From assembly GCF_900637185.1 (NCBI RefSeq), contig NZ_LR134352.1, positions 744,001-808,000 of the forward strand: a stretch of 64,000 nucleotides of DNA. The letters are read 5' to 3'. This stretch comes from Nocardia asteroides. Lineage in GTDB: Bacteria; Actinomycetota; Actinomycetes; Mycobacteriales; Mycobacteriaceae. Shown piece by piece: positions 1 through 11,500 of the stretch; position 1 is the stretch's first letter; each line of letters starts with the position of its first letter. The notes below the pieces were generated by a model. The model did not search any database and was not told where the DNA came from. It saw nothing but the letters and a program-made list of their open reading frames with translations. The translations under genes were made by a program, and so were the position numbers.

Positions 1-744
1 GTTCAGGCCGGCGATGCGGGCCGCGAAGGTACTCCGGGGGTGCGACATGACATCGGTGACCGGGCCCGATTCGACGATCCGGCCCGCTTCCAGGACGACG
101 ATGCGATCGGCGAGGGTGATGGCGTCGATGATGTCGTGCGTCACCAGGACCGCGCAGCGCGGATGGGCTCGGCTGGGCTCGTCGCGCAGGACGCGGCGCA
201 GCAGGGTGCGCATGGCCGGGGCGGCGTCCACGTCGAGGGCTGACATCGGTTCGTCGAGCAGCAGCAGGTCGGGGTCGACGGCCAGCGCCCTGGCCAGCGC
301 GACCCGCTGCGCCTGGCCGCCCGAGAGGGCGCCGGGGGGCCGGGCGGCGAGTTCGGTGGCGTCGACGGCGGCCAGCCAGTCCATCGCGATCCGCTGGGCC
401 GCACGATTTCTCGCGCCCCGGCTGCGCGGGCCGAAGGCCACGTTGTCTCGCACATCGAGGTGCGGGAACAGCAGCGGGTCCTGCGCGAGCAGCGAGATTC
501 CTCGCCGATACGGCGGTACGGCAACGCCTTTCGCCGAGTCGGTCAGCGTCCGGCCGCCGAGCCGCACCCAGCCCTCGTCCGGCTCGATCAGCCCCGCGAT
601 CACGTCCAGCAGACTCGATTTTCCCGCACCGTTCGGTCCCAGCACCGCGAGTACCTCGCCCGGCGCGACCTCGATTCGCAGGTCCAGGTCACGCTCGGCG
701 ATCCGGGCGGCGACGGATACCCCCGACGTCCGCGACGCGCTCAT
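1..744 (-). CDS. modC: Molybdate ABC transporter ATP-binding protein ModC (partial)
   Basis: ATPase subunit that powers molybdate import through ModB. Reading leftward from the ATG at 744, I see Walker A (GPNGAGKSS), the ABC signature (LSGGQAQR), Walker B followed by the D-loop ([12 protein letters not shown]) and the H-loop (LVTHD), in the right order. The frame is open for 248 codons and runs off the window, so the C-terminal regulatory part is missing here. The ATG overlaps the modB stop by 4 bases (ATGA), which indicates translational coupling in a regulator-modA-modB-modC operon. Assignment to molybdate rather than another oxyanion rests on the modA/modB/TOBE context. Confidence 0.9.
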   Translation of the reverse strand, partial: MSASRTSGVSVAARIAERDLDLRIEVAPGEVLAVLGPNGAGKSSLLDVIAGLIEPDEGWVRLGGRTLTDSAKGVAVPPYRRGISLLAQDPLLFPHLDVRDNVAFGPRSRGARNRAAQRIAMDWLAAVDATELAARPPGALSGGQAQRVALARALAVDPDLLLLDEPMSALDVDAAPAMRTLLRRVLRDEPSRAHPRCAVLVTHDIIDAITLADRIVVLEAGRIVESGPVTDVMSHPRSTFAARIAGLN

Positions 745-1727
745 CGTGGCTCCCGCGTACCGTCGGACCGCGGCCACTCGCCGTCGGGTTTCGTTCCGCC
801 CGAGGCGGATCCGCCGACCGCGTCGGCGCCACGCGCGCGCGAATCGCCCGGTGCGCCGGCAACCGCGGCCCTTCGCCGTCGGTCACCGATCGCCGGACGC
901 TCGGCACCGTTTCGCGGCGGACCGCTCACACCGCGGAGCTGGGTGCCCGGGATCGGGCTCGTGCGCCGGTAGGCGAGCAGGACGATCAGCACCGCGACGA
1001 TGATCAGCACCACCGAGAGTGCGACGGCGGCATCCGGATCGGCCTCCCGTTGCAGGTAGATCTCCAGGGGCAGCGTGCGGGTGCGGCCCTGCAGGCTGCC
1101 CGCGAAGGTGAGGGTGGCGCCGAATTCGCCGAGCGCGCGGGCGAAGGCGAGCACCGCGCCCGAGATCAGCGCGGGCCGTAGCAGCGGCAGCGTGATCCGC
1201 CACCAGACCGTGCTCGGCCCCGCGCCGAGCGTCGCCGCGATCTGCTCGTAGCGGCTGCCCGCCGTGCGCAAGGCCCCCTCCAGGGTGAGGACCAGAAACG
1301 GCAGGGCCACAAAGGTTTGTGCCAGCACCACCGCGGTCGTGCTGAACGCGATGTGGATGCCCGCCGCCGCCAGCTGCTCGCCGAGCAGGCCGCGCCTGCC
1401 GAAGGTGTACAGCAGGGCGATACCGCCGACCACCGGCGGTAGGACCAGGGGCAGCAGGACCAGTGCCCGCAGCACCGGCAGCCCGCGCCAGCGCATCCTG
1501 GCCAGCACCACGGCCATCGGGACACCGAAGATCAGGCACAGCACCGTGCTCGCCGTGGCCGTGCGCAGGCTCAACCACAGGGCGTCGCGGGAGGCCTCGG
1601 TGCCGATGAGTTCGGCGAACCGGCTCCACTCCACACCGAGGGCCAGTGCCGCCAACGGCAGGACGACCAGCGCGAAGCCGATCGCCGCCGGCACGGCCAG
1701 CCACCGTGGCAGCCCCGCGCTCACCAC
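741..1727 (-). CDS. modB: Molybdate ABC transporter permease ModB
   Basis: Inner-membrane channel subunit of the molybdate importer. The first 255 or so residues carry several hydrophobic helices and the EAA-type loop ([23 protein letters not shown]) that contacts the ATPase. The start taken is the GTG at 1727; a second GTG follows directly. Unusual: after the last membrane segment there is a tail of about 70 residues rich in Arg, Gly, Pro and Ser, making 328 residues against roughly 220-270 for typical ModB. The stop overlaps the modC ATG. The gap to modA is 43 bases, so a slightly earlier start cannot be excluded. Confidence 0.9.
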   Translation of the reverse strand: MVSAGLPRWLAVPAAIGFALVVLPLAALALGVEWSRFAELIGTEASRDALWLSLRTATASTVLCLIFGVPMAVVLARMRWRGLPVLRALVLLPLVLPPVVGGIALLYTFGRRGLLGEQLAAAGIHIAFSTTAVVLAQTFVALPFLVLTLEGALRTAGSRYEQIAATLGAGPSTVWWRITLPLLRPALISGAVLAFARALGEFGATLTFAGSLQGRTRTLPLEIYLQREADPDAAVALSVVLIIVAVLIVLLAYRRTSPIPGTQLRGVSGPPRNGAERPAIGDRRRRAAVAGAPGDSRARGADAVGGSASGGTKPDGEWPRSDGTREPR

Positions 1728-1770
1728 GGCACGCCCCCGGCCGGGACGGTCCGGCTGTCGCCCGGCAGGG

Positions 1771-2517
1771 TCACGGTGCGCCGAACCCCGCCGCCGTCAG
1801 CGCCGCCCGGCCGGTCGGCCCGGTCACCAGTTCGGCGAACTTCGCCGCCGCCGCGGCCTGCTTCGAATCAGCGACCACCGCAATCGGATACGTGTTCACC
1901 GCGGCCGTGGCCTGCGGCACCGGCACCGCGGTCACCTTCGCGCCCGCGCTCGCCGCGTCGGTGACGTAGACCAGCCCGGCGTCGGCCTGACCCGAGGTGA
2001 CCTTGGTGAGCACGTCGGCCACCGAGGATTCCTCGCTCACCGGCCGCAACGCGGCACCCGCCGCGTCGGCGACCTTCTTCGTCGCCCGCCCGCACGGCAC
2101 CTGCGGCGCGCACACCACCAGCGACGCGTCGCCGAGATCGTCGATCCCGGTGATGCCCTTGGGGTTTCCCGGTGCGGTCACCAGGGTGAGGACATTGGTG
2201 GCGAAGGTGGTGGGCCGCGCCGTGATCCGGCCGCCCTGCACCACCTTGTCCATGGTCGGCTGATCGGCCGCGGCGAACACGTCGGCCGGGGCGCCCGCCA
2301 GCAGCTGCGCGGCCAGGTCGGACGAGCCGGCGAACGAGAACTGCACGTCCACACCGGGATTGGCGGACTCGAACTCCTGCTCCAACCCGGTGAAGACCGA
2401 CTTCAACGAGGCGGCGGCGAACACCGTCAGCGTCTGCTCCGACGACTCGTCCGCGCCGGCGCATCCGCTCACCGCGAGCAGTACCAGCGCGGCGCCCACC
2501 GCGACCCGGCCGATCAT
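1771..2517 (-). CDS. modA: Molybdate-binding lipoprotein ModA
   Basis: Extracytoplasmic substrate-binding protein that delivers molybdate to ModBC. The ATG at 2517 is chosen because it gives a lipoprotein signal peptide directly ([19 protein letters not shown], lipobox Cys at residue 19); the longer open frame upstream adds an Arg/Gly-rich non-signal stretch. The mature part starts with [13 protein letters not shown], the typical ModA N-terminus with the Ala-Ala-Ser oxyanion loop, and contains [13 protein letters not shown] further in. Length is 248 residues, normal for the family. The start overlaps the stop of the upstream regulator (ATGA), supporting one mRNA. Confidence 0.93.
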   Translation of the reverse strand: MIGRVAVGAALVLLAVSGCAGADESSEQTLTVFAAASLKSVFTGLEQEFESANPGVDVQFSFAGSSDLAAQLLAGAPADVFAAADQPTMDKVVQGGRITARPTTFATNVLTLVTAPGNPKGITGIDDLGDASLVVCAPQVPCGRATKKVADAAGAALRPVSEESSVADVLTKVTSGQADAGLVYVTDAASAGAKVTAVPVPQATAAVNTYPIAVVADSKQAAAAAKFAELVTGPTGRAALTAAGFGAP

Positions 2518-2912
2518 TCGGCCGCCTTCTCGACCACGACCGTCGTCGCCTTGACACTGGCCAGCGCCACGCTGCCCGGCTCGAGCCCCAGCTCGCGCAC
2601 CGATTCGCTGCTCATCAGCGAGACCACCGTGAACGGACCGCATTGCATCTCCACCTGTGCCATCACCGTGTCGGCCACCACGCGGGTGACCAGACCGGGA
2701 AACCGATTCCGTGCCGAACTGGCACTACCCACCTGGGTGTGTGGCGGACGCGCCTGCTCGACGGCCAGTGCCGCGAGCTCGCGGCCCTCGATCACCAGCC
2801 GTCCGGCCGAGTCCTTGGCCGCGGCCAGGGTGCCCGCGTCGATCCAGCGCCGCACGGTGTCGTCGCTGACGCCGAGCAGATCGGCCGCTTCCCTGATTCG
2901 CAGTGTCGCCAC
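2514..2912 (-). CDS. HTH-TOBE (Mop-type) molybdate-responsive regulator
   Basis: Probable transcriptional regulator of the molybdate operon. The N-terminus (TLRIREAADLLGVSDDTVRRWIDAG, residues 3-27) is a MerR/excisionase-like helix-turn-helix. The C-terminal half (from about SSARNRFPGLVTRVV) is a TOBE/Mop fold, which in ModE-type proteins binds molybdate. I take the GTG at 2912 (VATLRIREAADLL), giving 132 residues; an in-frame ATG at 2966 would add MCGDVFLFCPNLRNYPES, which looks non-conserved and crosses the candidate operator at 2958-2971. It is the first gene of the operon and overlaps modA by 4 bases, so autoregulation is likely (inference). Confidence 0.8.
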   Translation of the reverse strand: MATLRIREAADLLGVSDDTVRRWIDAGTLAAAKDSAGRLVIEGRELAALAVEQARPPHTQVGSASSARNRFPGLVTRVVADTVMAQVEMQCGPFTVVSLMSSESVRELGLEPGSVALASVKATTVVVEKAAE

Positions 2913-2957
2913 CGACTCAGGATAGTTCCGCAGATTCGGGCAGAACAAGAAAACATC

Positions 2958-2971
2958 TCCGCACATGCGGA
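2958..2971. promoter_or_regulatory. Candidate operator upstream of the mod operon
   Basis: Inverted repeat TCCGCA-CA-TGCGGA with perfect 6-bp arms, 46 bases before the preferred start of the regulator gene, in the divergent gap with the hypothetical gene at 3042. A further half-site (TTCCGCA) occurs near 2926-2932. Position and symmetry suit binding of the HTH-TOBE regulator; this is inference from sequence only. Confidence 0.4.
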
Positions 2972-3041
2972 ACGATCCGGCCGTGATGCCGTGCCAACAC
3001 GCCGCGGACCATGGCCGCCGACGTCGCGGCCAAGTACGCTC

Positions 3042-3866
3042 ATGTCCATCATGGCCACGTATTTCGATCCGAAGTCCTGGTCACTGTCGGGCGCTGTCGA
3101 TCTGGGCAGACGCCTGCTCGACCCGTCATGGATCGACCAGTGGCTCGGCTTCACCACGTCCTGGGCCGACCCCGTCGCCGACCTGGGCTCCGGCACCGTC
3201 ACCGCGCTCATGCCCGACGTGCTGATGACCGTGCTCAGCGAGGGCATCCTCAGCCGCTTCGGCGGCCAGGAAGTCAGCGCCACCCTGCTCGGGCACGACC
3301 TCACCGCCACCCTCGACGTGTTCAAGGTGCGCAGGCGCGGCGCCCACTTCCAGAGCAAGACCGTGCTGTCGGACCTGGTCTGGGACTCGCATCCGTTCGA
3401 CACGGTGACCGTCATCGCGCACGGCGTGCGCCTGATCCCCGGCGTGCCGACCAAGATCCGGGTCCAGCAGCTCGACATCGAGGGCACCATCGGCATCGGC
3501 GCGCTGGTCGACTGGGTCGACGCCCAGAACCTGGACTGGCGGGTGCACCTGGACGAGCGCCACCGCATCGTCGCCACCCACCGCACCCGCAGGATGCGTG
3601 CCCTGGTCGACGCGCAGGTCTACGACAACCTGCTCACCATCGACATCCGCAAGGCCAGCTGGCACGGCATCCGGCTGCCACGGCGCGCGGTGCAGGCGCC
3701 CGCGCTGCTGCTCGACGACCTGCCCAACCGGGCGAGCATCACCTACGCGCACCGGCGCGGCGACAAGGTCCGCTTCCGGATCGAGCTGCCCGAGACCACC
3801 GGCTCGTTCGACCTGGCCCAGATCCGCTCGGCCATCGTGGCCGGTACCACGCTGATCGTGTTCTGA
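3042..3866 (+). CDS. Conserved hypothetical protein
   Basis: I do not recognise this 274-residue protein with confidence. It starts MSIMATYFDPKSWSLSG; ATG at 3042 or 3051 are both possible and neither has a clear ribosome site. There is no signal peptide or membrane helix. The body is a succession of short amphipathic strands (for example FDTVTVIAHGVRLIPGVPTKIRVQQLDIEG), loosely reminiscent of DUF2993/LmeA-type lipid-binding folds, but that likeness is weak. It is transcribed divergently from the mod operon and converges on pcnA with stop codons back to back (TGATCA at 3864-3869). Codon use looks like that of the neighbours. Confidence 0.7.
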   Translation: MSIMATYFDPKSWSLSGAVDLGRRLLDPSWIDQWLGFTTSWADPVADLGSGTVTALMPDVLMTVLSEGILSRFGGQEVSATLLGHDLTATLDVFKVRRRGAHFQSKTVLSDLVWDSHPFDTVTVIAHGVRLIPGVPTKIRVQQLDIEGTIGIGALVDWVDAQNLDWRVHLDERHRIVATHRTRRMRALVDAQVYDNLLTIDIRKASWHGIRLPRRAVQAPALLLDDLPNRASITYAHRRGDKVRFRIELPETTGSFDLAQIRSAIVAGTTLIVF

Positions 3867-5333
<1,467 letters not shown>

Positions 5334-5521
5334 GACCAGCCACCCTACTGGTCGACAGCAGCCGCTATCCAGCAGGTATCGCCGGACCGAAGCAAGAACA
5401 TGGGTAACTCCCCAACCAACTCCAAGCCATCGGGCGCCCCAACGCGAGACCGACTACCAGTAGCCGAGCTACCGGAAGAGACGCAGGATTCGCGGGGAGG
5501 CGGGCCAGCTAAGCTGGCTGG

Positions 5522-6061
5522 GTGTCTCCTCCGGCCGATCGCGCGAACAGTCGACGCCGCCAGCCGCGGCGGCGCGGTTCGGCGAGCACTGCCGGCAAAC
5601 CGCGGATGCGGACCGTGCGCGAGACCTCGGCGGGCGGACTCGTCGTCGACGGGCTCGACGGCCCGGCCGAGCAGCGTTCGGCTGCGCTCATCGGCCGCAC
5701 CGATCGCCGCGGCAGGCTGCTGTGGTCGCTGCCCAAAGGGCACATCGAGGCTGGTGAGACCTCCGAGCAGACCGCCATCCGGGAGGTCGCCGAGGAGACC
5801 GGAATCAACGGCGAGGTGGTCGCCGAACTGGGCAGTATCGATTACTGGTTCGTGACCGAGGGCAGACGGGTACACAAGACTGTGCACCATTTCCTGCTGC
5901 GCTCGCTCGGCGGTGAACTGTCCGACGCCGACGTGGAAGTCACCCAGGTTGCGTGGGTTCCGTTGAGCGAGTTGGATTCCCGATTGGCCTACGCCGACGA
6001 ACGCCGGCTGGCCGAAGTGGCGAATCGGATGATCGACCGGATGGAGACCGGCAAGCGATGA
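5522..6061 (+). CDS. mutT4: NUDIX hydrolase (MutT4-like)
   Basis: Hydrolyses a nucleoside diphosphate linked to another moiety; the exact substrate cannot be read from sequence. The NUDIX box [23 protein letters not shown] is intact, with the glutamates that hold the metal. The start taken is the GTG at 5522, which adds an Arg-rich N-terminus; ATG at 5606 ([11 protein letters not shown]), just before the first strand of the fold, is a real alternative. Its TGA overlaps the ATG of the next gene (ATGA at 6058-6061), so it is the first gene of an operon leading to murJ. The position equals M. tuberculosis mutT4 (Rv3908). Confidence 0.88.
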   Translation: MSPPADRANSRRRQPRRRGSASTAGKPRMRTVRETSAGGLVVDGLDGPAEQRSAALIGRTDRRGRLLWSLPKGHIEAGETSEQTAIREVAEETGINGEVVAELGSIDYWFVTEGRRVHKTVHHFLLRSLGGELSDADVEVTQVAWVPLSELDSRLAYADERRLAEVANRMIDRMETGKR

Positions 6062-8478
6062 CGGGTGGACTGTTCCGGCTGATCACGGCGGTCCTGACCA
6101 TCTTGGGTTCGGTGTCGCTGCTTCCCGCGATCGCGCACGCGCAGCCGAACGGGTCGGGACCGACGACGCCCAAGTTCCTCAAGCTGACCCTGGACGCCGT
6201 CGCACCGGGGACGGTGACCACGAGCAGCGATTCCATGCTGACCGTCTCGGGCACCGTCACCAATATCGGCGACCGGGTGGTCGACGACGTGAGCGTGCGG
6301 ATCCAGCGCGCCGCCGCGGTGGACTCGCCGAGCGGACTGCGCAGCTCGCTGCGGCTCGATCAGGTGAACTACGAGGTCACCGGCCCGTTCCAGGACATCG
6401 CCGAGCGGTTGAGTCCCGGTCAGCGCAAACAGTTCTCGGTGCGCATCGCGCTGCGGGCCGGCGGTGACGGCGCCTCGCTCGGGCTCACCGATCCCGGCGT
6501 GTATCCGCTGCTGCTCAATGTCAACGGGGAGCCGGCCTACGGCACCCAGGCCAGGCTCGACGACGCCCGCTTCCTGCTGCCGGTCCTCGGCCTGCCGCCG
6601 GTCGGCGGCGACCCGGCCTCCCAGCCGGTACCCGCGCCGCCGGAGGCCTCGCCGGTGGCGACCACGCTGGTCTGGCCGCTGGCCGACCGGCCGCGCATGG
6701 TCGCGGGGAACCCGGGCTCGGTGAACGCGCAGCCGGAACTGATCGACGACGAGCTGGCCGTCTCGGTGGGCAAGGGCGGGCGGCTCGAACAGCTGGTCGC
6801 CGCGCTCGAGTCGGTGGTCCCGGGGCCGGGGCGCGAGCGCAGCGTGGCGAGTTCGGTCTGCATCGCCATCGACCCCGACCTGGTCTCCACCGTGCAGACC
6901 ATGACCAGGGGCTACCGGGTGCTGGCCAGCCCGTCCGACCCCGAGGGCGCCACCAGGGAGGGGACCGGGGCCGCGAGCGCGCAGGCCTGGCTCGACCGCT
7001 TGCGCGCGCTGGCGAGCTCGATGTGCACGGTGGCGCTGCCGTTCGCGCAGGTCGACGTGTCGGCGCTGGCCGCGGTGAACGATCAGGGCCTGTCGGCACG
7101 GGCGCTGCTGGCACCCGCCGACGTGGTCGACGCGATCCTGGGCACCAGGTCGCTGCGCGGAGTGAGCCTGCCCGATTCCGGCAGCATCGACGATCCGGCC
7201 GGGCAGTTGCTGCGCGGTCACGGGTACGGGACGGCGGTGCTGGCCAGCACGGCGGTGACGGCCGACGGCGCGGTCGCCGAGCCGGAGAACGCGCTCACCT
7301 CGGCGCCGGTGACGCTGGAACCCGGCGTCGTCGTCGGGGGCGAGCAGGCGGCGCCCGACGTCGTGCGGGTGCCGAACGTGAGCGTCGAACCGGCCGCCGG
7401 GGCGCCGCCGTCGGCCGATCCGGCGCTGCATGTCACCACCTTCGACATCTGGTCGGCGACCGCGCTGGCCGCGGTCGGCTCCAACCCGCCGACCCCGTCG
7501 TTCACCCCGTCGAAGGTGCGGTTCGACGTCACCAACGACTCGCGCGCGGCCCGGCTGCAGGACGCGCTCGGCGCGATCGCCTGGACCGCGCTCAACCCGG
7601 CGCCGGACCGGCCGCGCTCACAGCTGCTCATGCCGCCGCAGCAGTGGGGCGCCAACCGCGAAGAGGGGATCGCGCTGCTCAAGCAGGTCGAACTGCTGAC
7701 TCGCAACAACCTGGCCAGCCCGCGCAGCTTCACCGACCTGGTCGCCCAGGGGCCCGATCCGCGCCCGTTCGCCCTCGAATACCTGCCGCGCGCCGCCCAG
7801 GACGCGGCGCCGGAACGGTTCGTGCCACCGGTGCGCGAGCAGGGCGCCCGGATCACCGAACTGATGCGCGCGCTGGTGGAGCTGCCCGAATCCGAGCTCA
7901 CCCCGCTCGCCTTCCTCACGCCCGCCCGTGAGGACCTGCTGCGCGCGCTGAGCCTGTCCGACCGCAGGGCCGACGACGACACGCTCGCCGATCTGCACGC
8001 GCAGCGCCGCATCGATCAGGTCACCCGGGAGCTCGACACCCTGTTCAACTCGGTGTCGGTGCTGCCGCCGGGCGGGGTGTACACGCTGGCCTCGGAGGAG
8101 AGCCCGTTGCTGCTGGTGGCGCGCAACGAGCTGCCGGTCGCCATTCGGGTGCAGTTCCGGATCGAGGCGCCCGCCGAGACGAACATCACCGATATCGGCG
8201 AACAGCTGCTTCCGCCGTCGGGCACCAGGTCGTTCCAGATTCCGACCGAGGTGAGCGACAGCCGTAAGCTGGTGATTCCGATCTCCCTTACCACGCCGGA
8301 CGGCGTGGCGCTAGGCGAGCCGACCTCGGTCTCGGTGCGCTCGAACGCCTACGGACAGGCCTTGGCCATAATTACGGCATGTGCCGGAATATTGCTGTTC
8401 CTGTTGGCCGGGCGCCGATTGCTGCGCCGGTTCCGCGGTCAACCCGATCCGGCGGACGAGGAATTCGAACGGCAGTGA
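6058..8478 (+). CDS. DUF6049-family secreted/membrane protein
   Basis: 806-residue envelope protein, corresponding in position to M. tuberculosis Rv3909. It has a signal peptide ([21 protein letters not shown]), a large extracytoplasmic part beginning with an immunoglobulin-like strand pattern ([19 protein letters not shown]), and one C-terminal membrane helix ([18 protein letters not shown]) followed by a basic cytoplasmic tail. No catalytic motif is visible. It is translationally coupled to the NUDIX gene by a 4-base overlap and precedes murJ by 119 bases. The conserved place directly before murJ suggests a role in lipid II export or envelope assembly, but that is inference. Confidence 0.85.
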   Translation: MTGGLFRLITAVLTILGSVSLLPAIAHAQPNGSGPTTPKFLKLTLDAVAPGTVTTSSDSMLTVSGTVTNIGDRVVDDVSVRIQRAAAVDSPSGLRSSLRLDQVNYEVTGPFQDIAERLSPGQRKQFSVRIALRAGGDGASLGLTDPGVYPLLLNVNGEPAYGTQARLDDARFLLPVLGLPPVGGDPASQPVPAPPEASPVATTLVWPLADRPRMVAGNPGSVNAQPELIDDELAVSVGKGGRLEQLVAALESVVPGPGRERSVASSVCIAIDPDLVSTVQTMTRGYRVLASPSDPEGATREGTGAASAQAWLDRLRALASSMCTVALPFAQVDVSALAAVNDQGLSARALLAPADVVDAILGTRSLRGVSLPDSGSIDDPAGQLLRGHGYGTAVLASTAVTADGAVAEPENALTSAPVTLEPGVVVGGEQAAPDVVRVPNVSVEPAAGAPPSADPALHVTTFDIWSATALAAVGSNPPTPSFTPSKVRFDVTNDSRAARLQDALGAIAWTALNPAPDRPRSQLLMPPQQWGANREEGIALLKQVELLTRNNLASPRSFTDLVAQGPDPRPFALEYLPRAAQDAAPERFVPPVREQGARITELMRALVELPESELTPLAFLTPAREDLLRALSLSDRRADDDTLADLHAQRRIDQVTRELDTLFNSVSVLPPGGVYTLASEESPLLLVARNELPVAIRVQFRIEAPAETNITDIGEQLLPPSGTRSFQIPTEVSDSRKLVIPISLTTPDGVALGEPTSVSVRSNAYGQALAIITACAGILLFLLAGRRLLRRFRGQPDPADEEFERQ

Positions 8479-8597
8479 ACACCCGCGCCACGGACGCGGG
8501 CGGGGGAACATGGCAGACGAGGACGAGAGTGGCACGGTGAGCGAAACGCTCATCGGACCGGCGGGATTCGCGGGTTGCGCCGGGTACAGGAGGCATG

Positions 8598-11500
8598 ATG
8601 GGCGACGATGATTCCGCTCATCGGCACGACCACGACGACCGTCGCGACGGACCGCCACAGCGTCCGGCGCCGGCCGCACCGTGGGAGCGTGGGATGACGG
8701 GCGGGGAACACGAAGGACACGTCGCCGCACCGGGCTCCGGCCTGCCCGAGGGGCGGCCGCTGCCGCCGCGTCGTCCGGGGGGCGATCCGCGTGCCGGGGG
8801 ACCGGCGGGTCAGCGGGGTGTGGATCCGCGCGGTGCCGGGGGGTTCCCCGAACAGGCCCGTCCTCCGTACGGCGAACGTCCCGACGGTCGTCCGCAGCCA
8901 CCGCCCGGCCGCTCGGGAGAGCTGCCGCGCGTCCAGCTGCCCGGCGAGTTCGCTCCGCGTCCTGGGCCGGGCGGTCCGGGCGCAGCTGGTGGTCCCGGCG
9001 GGCCCGGCGCAGCTAGTGGTTCCGGCGGGCCCGGCGCAGCTAGTGGCTCCGGCGGGCCCGGCGCAGCTAGTGGTTCCGGCGGGCCCGGCGCGGCCGGTGG
9101 TCCCGGCGGGCCTGGCGTCGCCAGTGGTCTCGGCGGACCGAATGGCCGCGGCGGGATGAATGCTCCCGGTGGGCTCGGTCGCCCCGGCCCGCAGGGTGGA
9201 CCCGGCCCGCATGGTGGACCCGGTGTCGCCGGTGGCCTCGGCGGTCCCCATGGTTCGAGCGCTCCGGGCGGTCCCGGTGCTCCACCGCAGCATCCAGGCC
9301 AGGCCGGTGCGCGTCCCAGCGGATTCCCGCCGGACCAGCATCCCGGCCAGGCCCCACGCCCGTTGCCGGGCGAGTTGCCGCCGCATCGCCCCGGCCAACA
9401 GCCTCGTCCCGCATCCGCGGGTCCACGCTCAGGTGAGTTCCCGCAGCAGCGCTCGGATCAGCCCGGTTCGGCGCGGTCGGGTGAGTTCCCGCTGCAACGG
9501 CCGCTGCATGAGCCGGGTTCCGCCGCGCAGTCCGGCGAGTTCCCGCTGCAACGACGTCCTGGTCAGCCGCTGCCCGGACCCGGCGCGCAGTCGGGTGAGT
9601 TCCCCCGGCAGCAACGCCCGGGCGCACCCGCCCAGGGGTCCGGCCCACGCGGCGGCGAGTTCCCGCAGCGTCCCGGGCAGCCCCCGCGGCCCGCTTCCGG
9701 CTTCGACGCGCGCTCCGGTGAGTTCCCGCAGCAGCGCCCCGGTCAGCCGATCGCACCCGGCCAGGGCGAATTCCGGCCGCCCAGCCACGCACCGGGCGCC
9801 GACGCCAGACCACAACGGCCAATGCTGCCCTCGGACGCCGACCCGGGCCTTCGTCCGCACTCGGCACAGACACGAGGCGCCGAAGCGGACTTCCGTACAC
9901 AGCGCCCCGGCCATCCGCCCGCCAGCGACGCGGACTTCCGCACACAGCGCCCCAGCCAACCGCCAGCCGGCGACGCGGACTTCCGCACGCAACGCCCCGG
10001 CCAACCGCCCGCCAGCGACGCGGACTTCCGCACGCCGCGCCCCAGCCAACCGCCCGCCGGTGACGCGGACTTCCGCACGCCGCGCCCCAGCCAACCGCCC
10101 GCCGGTGACGCGGACTTCCGCACGCCGCGCCCCAGCCAACCGCCCGCCGGTGACGCGGACTTCCGCACGCCGCGGCCCAGCCATCCGCCCGCCGGTGACG
10201 CGGACTTCCGCACGCCGCGGCCCAGCCATCCGCCCGCCGGTGACGCGGACTTCCGCACGCAACGCCCCGGCCAAGCACCGGGCTCGGAGCAGCGCGGGCC
10301 GCAGTCGGGCGCGATTCCGCGTCAGGCACCGGCCGACGGTGTTCGCCGGGACGACGCGGCGTCGGGGCGCGCGAGGCCGCCGCAGGGACCGCAGTCCGGT
10401 GCCATCCCTCGGCAGCGGACCGGTGCGCAGCCCGGCGGCTACGACGCGCCGGGACGGCAGCCGGAGCGGCGCAGCGCGCCGCAGCGGTATCCCGGGATGC
10501 CGGGGACGCCGGTCGACGCCGAGGCGCGACGTCGCCCCGTCGCCGTCGACGACAATGCCGCCGCGAAGACCCAGAAGATCGCGCGGCCAGCGAAGGTCGC
10601 TGAGAAGGACACGCCGCAGAGCGCCAACGCGAAACTGCTGAAGGACTCCGGCTCCATCGCCATCGCGACGCTGATCAGCCGCATCACCGGCTTCGCCAAG
10701 CAGCTGCTGCTGCTGACCGTGCTGGGTCCGGCGATCGCCAGTGCATTCACCTCGGCGAACCTGATCCCGAACATGATCGCCGAGCTGGTGCTGGGCGCCG
10801 TGCTCACCGCGATCGTGGTGCCCACGCTGATCCGCGCCGAACAGGAGGACGCCGACAACGGCGCCGCGTTCGTGCGCAGACTGGTGACGGCCGCGTTCAC
10901 CGTGTTGTTCGCCGCCACCGTCCTCACCATGGCCGCGACCCCGATCCTGGCCACCCATGTCTTCGTCGCCGCCGACGGCAAGGTGAACACCGCGCTCACC
11001 ACGGCGCTCACCTACCTGCTGGTGCCCGCGATCCTGTTCTACGGCATGTCCGCGCTGTTCACGGCCATCCTGAACACCAGGCAGGCGTTCAAACCGGGTG
11101 CCTGGGCGCCGGTGCTGAACAACATCGTGGTGCTGGTGGTGCTGGCCGTGTACGCGCTCACGCCGGGCGAGATCAGTCTCGACCCGGTACGCATGGGCGA
11201 CCCGAAACTGCTGGTCCTCGGCATCGGCATCACGGCCGGTGTGGCGACGCAGGCGCTGAGCCTGCTGCCCGCCATCCGCCGCCACGGCATCGACCTGCGG
11301 CCGCTGTGGGGTGTGGACACGCGCCTCAAGCAGTTCGGCCGGATGGGCGCGGCGATCATCCTGTACGTGCTGATCAGCCAGGTCGGCCTGGTGGTCGCCA
11401 ACCACATCGCCTCCGCCGCCGACGAGGCGGGCCCGGCCATCTTCCAGAACGCCTGGCTGCTGCTGCAGCTGCCCTACGGCGTGCTCGGCGTGACCCTGCT

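Noticed and set aside
9067..10329. Leftward 420-codon repetitive frame opposite murJ
   Set aside because: It is the complement of the murJ repeats; the forward frame continues into the MurJ core.
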